Positions 25,291-32,524 of a DNA stretch of 49,254 bases are shown here, in pieces. Under the pieces are notes generated by a model that ran no database searches, was not told the origin of the DNA, and worked only from the letters and a program-made list of their open reading frames with translations. The translations under genes were made by a program, and so were the position numbers. This DNA comes from Bacteroidota bacterium (GTDB lineage Bacteria > Bacteroidota > Bacteroidia > Flavobacteriales_F > PHOS-HE28), in contig JAFDZE010000039.1 in assembly GCA_018267155.1 (NCBI GenBank), positions 1 through 49,254 of the forward strand, in the 5' to 3' direction. Position 1 is the first letter of the stretch. Each line of letters opens with the position of its first letter.

Positions 25291-27273
25291 TCAGAACCGC
25301 TTTCTGGCGACCGGATCCGGCCTGAACATCACACCCACGGCGAAGGAGATCGCGCTCAGTTTGGGCCCGCCGGACGGAAGCAGTGGATCCTCCTTGGGCG
25401 TTCCGTTCAAATTCAGATCGGACGCGTTCAGATACCTGCCGATCCCGGCGAGGATCATCGGGTCATACGATACGTTGGCGGTGATCCGCGTACGCCTTGG
25501 GCCATTGGTCTCGTAACACAGGCCGCCTGAAGCGTGCGCGTTCAGGAAGCTCACGTCGATATACTCTTTCGAGGTATAGCTTTCCGAGAGGGTACCGACC
25601 GTGAAGTCTGCCAATACGCCAGCTTGCAGACCGAAGCGACCGATCGCGGTCCGACCGGTGAAGATCCTGTAGAGCAAGGGGACCTGCACGTAATCCACCT
25701 TGAGTTGCTTGCTCACGTCATCGCCGGTGGTGGAGACATTGAAAGAGGCCCAACGCACCCCGGTGGCGAAGCGATGAATGCCCGTTGCTCCCATCCGCTC
25801 CACATCGATCCCTGCCCGCGGGCCGATCCCATTCTCAGTGAAGCGGTCCGACAGGACGTTCCGACCGCTGATGCGGGTCAGGTTCAGGCCGACTGAAACC
25901 CCCACGGACCACAGTCCCGGTGCCTTGTTCCGACTCGTCAGGTCATCATTGTTCGGTTCCGCACCGCCCTGATCGAATCCTTCAGGCATGGGGAGGTCCT
26001 CCTTTTCCTGGCCGCGCACGTTACCACGTTTGTCCTGCAGGGTGGCCGTGAGGCCGATCCTGTTGCCACCTACCCGCATCAGGTTACCGCCGATCGCGGC
26101 TCCGCCACGGCCAGCTGCCAAGCCGCGTGATACCGTGAAATGCGATGCCATGCGCGCCATGCGTCCGGCCAGTTCGTTGGACAGGTGCGAGCCCAGGGCA
26201 CTCTTCACACCGTTCGTCTCGGTCATATCCAGGATCGTCACCGACCGGAAGCCTCCATGCACCACCAGGCGGACGAGTCGAGCGCTCAAGGTGTCCAAGG
26301 CCCGCTCACGTTCGCTGGTGTTCTTCGCGTCCAGGGCGCGTTGTGCTTTCCGGCTTTGGAGGAGGTGGTCCAAGCGACCCACCGGAGCGAGATCCCTGGC
26401 CTTGTCGTATAGGATCATGGCTCCTTCAGGGTCATCGTTCAGCAGGACGTCCCCTTTGGCGATAGCAGCATCGTAGCTCGCGGTGCGTTCCTCCAGTGAT
26501 CGTGCGGCCTCGCTGGCGGCTTGCCTGGCCTCGTCCTCGTATTCCTTCAGCACGGCCTCTATGCGGTCCTTGCTGCGTGCACGTTCGGCCTCCAACTCCT
26601 TTCGGTAGCTTTTGAACGGGTTGGCCGGGTCGTACCAGCTGTCCGTGGCGATATGCACCACCCAGTCTTTGGGGCCTTGGCGTGCGGCCGTGAACAGGAT
26701 CACACGCTGATGAGGGGTGTAGGACGTGCCTGTGTTCTTGTTGGAGCCTTGCCAGGACACGTTGTAGAGCAAACTGGTCACCACCAGTCCGTCCGGCGTG
26801 GTGTGTGGCTCGCCGTAATCCGCCAACCGCATGGTGATCGGGTTCTGGACATCGCCATGGAACACGGTGAAGAAATCGAGCAGATACACCGGGGCGGTCA
26901 GGTTCGGAACGGTCTTGCCAGGCTGGATGGAGGGGTCGAGATCGCTTTCGATGATCGCGGTGGTATCGGTGAAGATCCGATCCTCGCCTTGGGTGATCGC
27001 GGCCACCAGGAGTTTCACGTCCTCCACATCGCTGCTACTGCTCGCATCGTAACGGCTGAACATGTTGAGGATATCGGTATAGCTCCCGATCAACCGCTCC
27101 GCAGCGGTGTTGATCAGGGCCTTGTCACGGGTGGTGAGTACCCCCGGGTCGTTCGCGCCGGTTTGTGCGAGGGCAGGGGCCGCGAACAACAGGTACCAGC
27201 CGATGGAGAGGAGCAGGACCGAACGGGCCCCAAGGAAGCCGGTGCGCCTCCTGGGAAGTGTGGGCCGGTACAT
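25291..27273 (-). CDS. Envelope protein with FlgO-like domain and C-terminal barrel, copy 1
   Basis: 660 residues from ATG 27273; a longer reading adds 14. Signal segment SVLLLSIGWYLLFAAPALAQ. The order is: N-terminal domain with paired acidic motifs (ITQGEDRIFTDTTAIIE, ADYGEPHTTPDGLVVTSLLYNV), an Ala/Glu/Arg-rich coiled coil (~205-265), a TPR-like element (NDDPEGAMILYDKARDLAP), a FlgO/CsgG-like domain (SVTILDMTETNGVKSALG), then a PorT-type outer-membrane beta-barrel (~450 to end, RAGIDVERMG, YVQVPLLYRIF, GRFGLQAGVL). It is a paralogue of 32525-34573. The FlgO-like domain is shortened relative to that copy. The role is unknown; it probably spans periplasm and outer membrane. Confidence 0.8.
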   Translation of the reverse strand: MYRPTLPRRRTGFLGARSVLLLSIGWYLLFAAPALAQTGANDPGVLTTRDKALINTAAERLIGSYTDILNMFSRYDASSSSDVEDVKLLVAAITQGEDRIFTDTTAIIESDLDPSIQPGKTVPNLTAPVYLLDFFTVFHGDVQNPITMRLADYGEPHTTPDGLVVTSLLYNVSWQGSNKNTGTSYTPHQRVILFTAARQGPKDWVVHIATDSWYDPANPFKSYRKELEAERARSKDRIEAVLKEYEDEARQAASEAARSLEERTASYDAAIAKGDVLLNDDPEGAMILYDKARDLAPVGRLDHLLQSRKAQRALDAKNTSERERALDTLSARLVRLVVHGGFRSVTILDMTETNGVKSALGSHLSNELAGRMARMASHFTVSRGLAAGRGGAAIGGNLMRVGGNRIGLTATLQDKRGNVRGQEKEDLPMPEGFDQGGAEPNNDDLTSRNKAPGLWSVGVSVGLNLTRISGRNVLSDRFTENGIGPRAGIDVERMGATGIHRFATGVRWASFNVSTTGDDVSKQLKVDYVQVPLLYRIFTGRTAIGRFGLQAGVLADFTVGTLSESYTSKEYIDVSFLNAHASGGLCYETNGPRRTRITANVSYDPMILAGIGRYLNASDLNLNGTPKEDPLLPSGGPKLSAISFAVGVMFRPDPVARKRF

Positions 27274-27388
27274 GGTACAGGGATCGCGCCGAAGGTAGCG
27301 CGCGGACCGATCCAACTGTTGGATACCCGGGTCCGGATGGTCCGGAAAGGAGTGCTCAGGAAATACCGGGAATGAACCGGTATTTTCC

Positions 27389-27396
27389 TTTCTTTG
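27389..27396 (+). promoter_or_regulatory. Candidate -7 element for lipoprotein B
   Basis: TTTCTTTG, one mismatch from TAnnTTTG, 26 nt before the ATG at 27423. It lies in the string TTTCTTTGTACTGGACG, nearly identical to the region upstream of lipoprotein A at 21962. Confidence 0.35.
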
Positions 27397-27422
27397 TACT
27401 GGACGTAATGACGCATGGGATC

Positions 27423-27986
27423 ATGATTCGGCCGTTGCATGGATCGGGCGCGCTCTGCGCGGTTGTGGCGGTACTTCTGGCGGGTGCGTGCAAGAAGGAG
27501 TTCCTTACTGTGGTCGAAGCGGCACCTGCGGGTGCAACTCCCTCCGCGATCATCTCAGATAGTTCGAATGTGCCGATCCTCCTGGACAACTGCGCGGGCG
27601 AGAATGTTCTGGAACTGGAGCTGGACGCGACCCAGTTGCATGCGGGTGATCGGATCCAGGCGGTGTTCTCGGTCGGTCTTTCGCAAGCGAACGGATCGAA
27701 CGATCTGATCTGCCCGGACATGGATGTCATCATGAGTGCTGTATTCGCCCCGGATGGTGGGAACGGGTCGGAGTTCACCGGGCAGGATACGATGGCCTGG
27801 CCGGTGGGGCAATGGGAGCCTCAATTCACCAGTAACATGGAGTTCGTGGTGGGTGCTGGCCCGATCCCTTCACCTTCCGTACAACCGAGGGTCTCGGTTT
27901 GCCACGAAGCCGGGGCGTGTCCGGGTTCGCAGTGTACATTGACCAACACGTCGGTTACCCTTGTTGTGGTACACGATCATCAATAG
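27423..27986 (+). CDS. Small lipoprotein B of the same unrecognised family
   Basis: 187-residue lipoprotein. ATG 27423 is preferred; 27408 is also in frame but would leave almost no leader after the candidate -7 element. The signal segment ends AVLLAGAC-KKEF, a good lipobox, with the same C-K-K start as lipoprotein A. Conserved family features are LHAGDRIQAVFSVGL in the middle and a C-terminal Cys-rich strand (CHEAGACPGSQCTL) followed by NTSVTLVVVHDH. It is 36 bp upstream of the large SBBP protein gene and probably cotranscribed with it. It is divergent from barrel protein copy 1. No known domain is recognised. Confidence 0.78.
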   Translation: MIRPLHGSGALCAVVAVLLAGACKKEFLTVVEAAPAGATPSAIISDSSNVPILLDNCAGENVLELELDATQLHAGDRIQAVFSVGLSQANGSNDLICPDMDVIMSAVFAPDGGNGSEFTGQDTMAWPVGQWEPQFTSNMEFVVGAGPIPSPSVQPRVSVCHEAGACPGSQCTLTNTSVTLVVVHDHQ

Positions 27987-28022
27987 GAGGGAAGGAGGCG
28001 TATAGAACCATCATCCTGCCAC

Positions 28023-31000
28023 ATGCGACATTCGTTATCCCTGTTGGCCTTGCTCCTGGTGGTGCCGGTCGCGGAAGCTCAGCGTAGCGGATCACATTCC
28101 GGTGATGATCGTACGATCCCGCGGCTGGGTGCTGGGGCGATCGACGCAGGTCTATTCGAGGAGAACAAGGGACAGATCCGTACCGCTATTGGTCAGCCTG
28201 CACCTCACATCCGCTACCGCCTCTCGGACGGGGGGACGAATGTCTTCCTGCTGGATGATGGAATAGCCTATCAGTTCGATAAACCGATCTGGCCGGATGG
28301 ATCCGCCGAGTTGCGTGACAAGGGCCAACGGACCCCGGAGGAGGAGGAGCGCTACGAAGCGTTGAGGGACCGGGTACGGTACGAGACGTACAGGATGGAT
28401 ATGGTGCTCGTTGGCGCTGATCCGGATGCTGTGGTCACAGCCGATGGACCCAGCGCGTGGCACAGGAACTATTACGTGTACAAAGGATCGGGTCCGCAAG
28501 CTCCGGTGTTGGGCGTGCGCGACTTCAGGACCGTGGTCTATCATGATATCTACCCCGGCATCGATTGGTCCATCAGCACCAAGGATAAAGGCATCGAATA
28601 CGACTTCATCGTACATCCGGGTGCCGATCCCGCCTTGATCCGCATGCGCTTCTCCCATCATGAGGAACTGCATATCGATGCCAACGGTGACCTTGTGCAC
28701 GGCAATCGCTTGGGTCGTTTCACGGAGCGCGCGCCGGTGAGCCGACAGGATGATCACGTGATCGGTACACGGTTCCGGCTCGAGAAGGACCTGCTTGCAT
28801 TCGACGTGGGCGCATACGACAAGAACAAGGAACTGCGGATCGACCCACCGAGGATCTGGGGTACTTATTTCGGGGGGAGTTCACCGGATGATTTCGCATT
28901 CGCGATGACGACCTTGGGCAACGATGTGTTCGTGGCAGGTCAGTTGCGTTCCAGTGGACTCGCTACCACGGGACCCGACAGCGTGAGTGGTGACGTGGAC
29001 GGCATGATAGCGAAGTTCGATCGTTACGGCGGATTGGTATGGGCCACATACTACGGCGGAGATGGCTTGGAGGATTTCGCTTCCTGCGCCGCCTACGACG
29101 ATGTGTTGTACGCCTCCGGTAACACCAGCTCCCAAGGAATAGAGATGAGCTTCACCGCGGAACAGCATAACTACGGCGGCGGTGTGCGCGATGCCATTTT
29201 GGTGAAGTTCAATGCTGCGACCGGGGATGTTGTTTGGGATACCTATTACGGAGGAACGCAGAATGATCGGGGGAGGGCGTGCGCTGTTGGTGACGATGGA
29301 AGTGTTTACTTGGCGGGAGTGACCTATTCGACAGCGGCTATCCCCGGTGCCGGTCCGGGCTTCCAAGTACATCAGTCAACTTACGCTGGCACGGACAATC
29401 CGGCCTTGGGGGGCGATGGCTATCTGGTGCGCTTCAATCCGAATACCGGTAGCAGGTTGTGGGGTACATATTTCGGAGGAGAAAAGGCGGATCAGGTTTT
29501 CGGCTGCGATGTGGCACCTGATGGGAACGTGTACATAGCCGGAGGCACATCTTCCACTTCCGGAATTGCGGCGAATGGATACGACGGTACCGTCGATGGT
29601 TATGACGCGTACATGGCCAAGTTCGGTGCGGATGGCGCACTTTTGTGGGGTACGTACTACGGCGGTTCGGGCGGTGATCAGGCCAATGCCTGTGGTGTTG
29701 CCCCGGATGGGTCTCCGCACATGGTGGGGCAGACCTTTTCCCTGGATGCCATCACATCCAGTGGGGTCGAGTCATCCACCGGAGGGGCCGCGGATGTTTT
29801 CATCGTCAAGTTCGATCCAGCAGGCGGCGCCGGTTCACGGAGCTGGGGAAGACGTTTTGGCGGTCCGTTCGATGATGATGCGAAGGGGTGCTCGTTCGAT
29901 GCGGAGGGGCACCTGTTGGTGACAGGAACCACGACATCGGGTTCCGGGATCGCGATGGTTGGTGCATCCCAATCGGTCATGGATGGATCCAGTGATGCCT
30001 ACTTGGTTGAATTCGATCCGGATGCCACGCAACTCGAGGGTACGTATTACGGCGGGAACGCGACTGATGAGGGCAGAGGTTGCGGCACGAACGTGATGGG
30101 GGATGTGTTCCTTGTCGGCTATACGTACTCCCCCGATTCCATTTCGTTCGGTAACGCTCACCAGGATGAATTATCCGGCTCTCCGGATTGGTTCATCGCC
30201 ATGTTCAGCGATACGGTGGATTGTGCGGGAGTACCTGGTGGAAATGGTCTGCCCGGGACCAGTTGCGACGATGCGAGCGCGTGTACGATCGAGGATGCCT
30301 ACACAGCCAATTGCACCTGCGTCGGCACCGAGCTTGTCGCGGGATCCATCGCTGGCTCCCAACAGGTCTGTGTGGAAGGGACAGCAACGCTCACGATCAG
30401 CGGCAACAATGCACCGGGGACGTGGAGCAGTACCGATCCAGGGGTCGCATCCGTGAACAGCAGTGGTGTGGTGACAGGGGTGGCCTTGGGCACGGTGTTC
30501 ATCCGATTCACCGTGTGTCCGGGAATATTCGTACTGCACATGGTGAGCGTATTTGCGCCACCCGATGCCGGTACCAACGGCGCACTCACCCTATGCGCTA
30601 CCGGAGGACAGCAGAGTCTTCTTGCCCAACTGGGCGGTACCCCGGATCCAGGGGGCACGTGGTCCGGTCCCAGTCCGGTCACCGACAACAGCTATGATCC
30701 GCTCACGATGGAGCCGGGCACCTATACATATACCGTGGCCGCCACAAGCCCGTGTACAGGTGATGCCACGGCCCAGGTAGTGGTCGCCGAAGATGTCATA
30801 ACAACGTGGTATTCGGATAGTGACGGTGACAACTTCGGTGATCCCTCCGACAGCTTGATGACTTGCACGCCACCTCAGAACTACGTGCTCAACAACACCG
30901 ACTGTGATGATGACGACAACACCGTCTGGCAGAACGAGGTCTTGTTCGTTGATGCGGATGGTGATGGGTATGATGCAGGCAGCGATACGATCTGTCATGG

Positions 31001-31703
31001 GGCATCAATTCCACCTGGATTCAGCGTCGCATCGAATGGTACCGACTGCAGCGACTCGGACAACTTGATCACCGGGGTCGGCACAACTTGTGATGACGAT
31101 GATCCCGGCACGTGCAACGATGTGATCAACGTGGCTTGTGTTTGCGCTGGTACCGAAGTGGTCCAATTCGGCACGATCTCAGGTGACAACACCATCAATG
31201 AGGGGCAGTCGGCATCATACACCTACGGTCCGCTGCTCGCCAACGCTGTGTTCCTGTGGACATCGGATCCCCTTGTCACGGTCATTGCTGGACAGGGTTC
31301 TCCGCACGTGGTGATCAATGTGCCGTTGGGTGTTTGGGGGAATGTGGCTGAGCTGTGCTGTTCGGTCAGTGTGCCTGATTGTGGACAGGATACCACACTG
31401 TGCATGGACGTGTACGTCAGCGATGTGGTGGGCCTTCAGGAAGCCTTCGATGCTGGCGGAACGTGGTTCTCCGTGCGGCCGAATCCCGGTGAAGGCCAGT
31501 TCGAGTTGATACCCCACAGGGCGTTCTCCGGTCCGGTGCGTTACGAACTCCGGGATGTGGCCGGTCGTTCGATGGGACCCGAACGCCTCATCACCGGGCC
31601 CGGTCCGGTCATGTTCGATCTGCGTCCGTCACCCCCTGGTGTCTACTTCCTGCGCATGCGGAGCGAAGGCGAGGTGCAGGTGTTGCGTTTGGTGGTGCGG
31701 TAG
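28023..31703 (+). CDS. Large T9SS cargo protein with SBBP beta-propeller repeats
   Basis: 1226-residue secreted protein. Signal peptide MRHSLSLLALLLVVPVAEAQ. Residues ~45-270 form the domain usually found before SBBP repeats (FEENKGQI, IRYRLSDGGTNVFLLDDGIAYQF, YPGIDWSI; DUF7948-like). About eight SBBP repeats follow, each opening with W-G/A-T-Y-Y/F-G-G, at ~275-735, forming a propeller. Then come the Cys/Asp module (PGTSCDDASACTIEDAY), a BIG2-like Ig domain (GTWSSTDPGVASVNSSGVV), further Ig domains with Asp-rich calcium-type loops, and a type A sorting domain (VRPNPGEGQFEL to PGVYFLRMRSEG). It probably sits at the cell surface; ligand unknown. Confidence 0.92.
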   Translation: MRHSLSLLALLLVVPVAEAQRSGSHSGDDRTIPRLGAGAIDAGLFEENKGQIRTAIGQPAPHIRYRLSDGGTNVFLLDDGIAYQFDKPIWPDGSAELRDKGQRTPEEEERYEALRDRVRYETYRMDMVLVGADPDAVVTADGPSAWHRNYYVYKGSGPQAPVLGVRDFRTVVYHDIYPGIDWSISTKDKGIEYDFIVHPGADPALIRMRFSHHEELHIDANGDLVHGNRLGRFTERAPVSRQDDHVIGTRFRLEKDLLAFDVGAYDKNKELRIDPPRIWGTYFGGSSPDDFAFAMTTLGNDVFVAGQLRSSGLATTGPDSVSGDVDGMIAKFDRYGGLVWATYYGGDGLEDFASCAAYDDVLYASGNTSSQGIEMSFTAEQHNYGGGVRDAILVKFNAATGDVVWDTYYGGTQNDRGRACAVGDDGSVYLAGVTYSTAAIPGAGPGFQVHQSTYAGTDNPALGGDGYLVRFNPNTGSRLWGTYFGGEKADQVFGCDVAPDGNVYIAGGTSSTSGIAANGYDGTVDGYDAYMAKFGADGALLWGTYYGGSGGDQANACGVAPDGSPHMVGQTFSLDAITSSGVESSTGGAADVFIVKFDPAGGAGSRSWGRRFGGPFDDDAKGCSFDAEGHLLVTGTTTSGSGIAMVGASQSVMDGSSDAYLVEFDPDATQLEGTYYGGNATDEGRGCGTNVMGDVFLVGYTYSPDSISFGNAHQDELSGSPDWFIAMFSDTVDCAGVPGGNGLPGTSCDDASACTIEDAYTANCTCVGTELVAGSIAGSQQVCVEGTATLTISGNNAPGTWSSTDPGVASVNSSGVVTGVALGTVFIRFTVCPGIFVLHMVSVFAPPDAGTNGALTLCATGGQQSLLAQLGGTPDPGGTWSGPSPVTDNSYDPLTMEPGTYTYTVAATSPCTGDATAQVVVAEDVITTWYSDSDGDNFGDPSDSLMTCTPPQNYVLNNTDCDDDDNTVWQNEVLFVDADGDGYDAGSDTICHGASIPPGFSVASNGTDCSDSDNLITGVGTTCDDDDPGTCNDVINVACVCAGTEVVQFGTISGDNTINEGQSASYTYGPLLANAVFLWTSDPLVTVIAGQGSPHVVINVPLGVWGNVAELCCSVSVPDCGQDTTLCMDVYVSDVVGLQEAFDAGGTWFSVRPNPGEGQFELIPHRAFSGPVRYELRDVAGRSMGPERLITGPGPVMFDLRPSPPGVYFLRMRSEGEVQVLRLVVR

Positions 31704-31776
31704 TGGTACAGGTGTCGTTGGAACCCCGCGTTGAGAATGCGATGATCACGAAAATACTGATAATTTGGTCTTGATC

Positions 31777-32295
31777 ATGAGAGCAAGATCTCTTTCTTCC
31801 ATTGGTTGCCCGGCGCTGGTTGTTGTGTTGTTGGGTGCATGCGAGGATGCGCGTGAAGAAGAGGAGGTTGATGGACCGGATACCATGCGGGTCGAGGTGG
31901 ATCACGTGGAGGTGCCATTGAATGGGGCCACTGCGGTCCCTGTGGACACGATCTGGCATCCGATCACGGTACAACACCCGTTGGTCCTTGAAAGCGGCGA
32001 TCGGGTCGTTGCCGTTTTGGAAGTGGGCCTGGGTTCCAACCCGTGCACACAAGCCCCACTGGTCGAGATCCGTACGCTCCTTTCGGGACAAGGGAACGGA
32101 TGTGGGGTGTACTGGCCGCCCCAGGAGGTCGACCATCAGTTCACCTGCACTACGGAGTTCCCGGTGGTTCCCGATCTGGTCGGCGAACAGACCATCCAAG
32201 CGCAAGCCCGGGTCACGGGTGGCGTGTGCGACAGCGTGGATTGCGCGCTGAACAACCGGTCGCTCAACCTCCTGATCATACACGAACACCCGTAA
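31777..32295 (+). CDS. Small lipoprotein C of the same unrecognised family
   Basis: 172-residue lipoprotein from ATG 31777; an upstream TTG at 31765 is in frame but unlikely. The signal segment ends ALVVVLLGAC-EDA, followed by an acidic linker (REEEEVDGPD). Family features are VLESGDRVVAVLEVGL in the middle and, at the end, CDSVDCALNNRSLNLLIIHEHP, closely matching the ends of lipoproteins A and B. It lies 73 bp after the SBBP protein gene and before the opposing barrel protein copy 2. It is probably surface or periplasmic; molecular role unknown. Confidence 0.78.
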   Translation: MRARSLSSIGCPALVVVLLGACEDAREEEEVDGPDTMRVEVDHVEVPLNGATAVPVDTIWHPITVQHPLVLESGDRVVAVLEVGLGSNPCTQAPLVEIRTLLSGQGNGCGVYWPPQEVDHQFTCTTEFPVVPDLVGEQTIQAQARVTGGVCDSVDCALNNRSLNLLIIHEHP

Positions 32296-32358
32296 TACCA
32301 TTTCTACATTCAAGACCGGACAAGAGATGCGCCGCGATCATTCGGAGGACGATACGCT

Positions 32359-32430
32359 GAGCAGGTCGCGTAGTGGGTCTCCGACGCGCCATAACCGCTT
32401 TGGCGACGGAGCGGCCTATGGGACCTGCTC
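32359..32430. other. Nested inverted repeats in the 229-bp gap at 32296-32524
   Basis: GAGCAGGTC (32359-32367) pairs exactly with GACCTGCTC (32422-32430). Inside, CTCCG (32379-32383) pairs with CGGAG (32407-32411) with further partial pairing. A separate 6-bp hairpin lies at 32464-32482 (GCTTGC/GCAAGC). The gap separates convergent genes and has no coding sequence. It could be a terminator region or a small structured RNA; no T-tract follows either stem. Confidence 0.5.
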
Positions 32431-32524
32431 TGCGGAGAAGGCATCCGGAGAGTGTTTCATCCCGCTTGCATGAAGCGCAAGCAGCTCGGCTGGTAGGAAT
32501 GTAGAGTTGGCATAAGGATCGACC

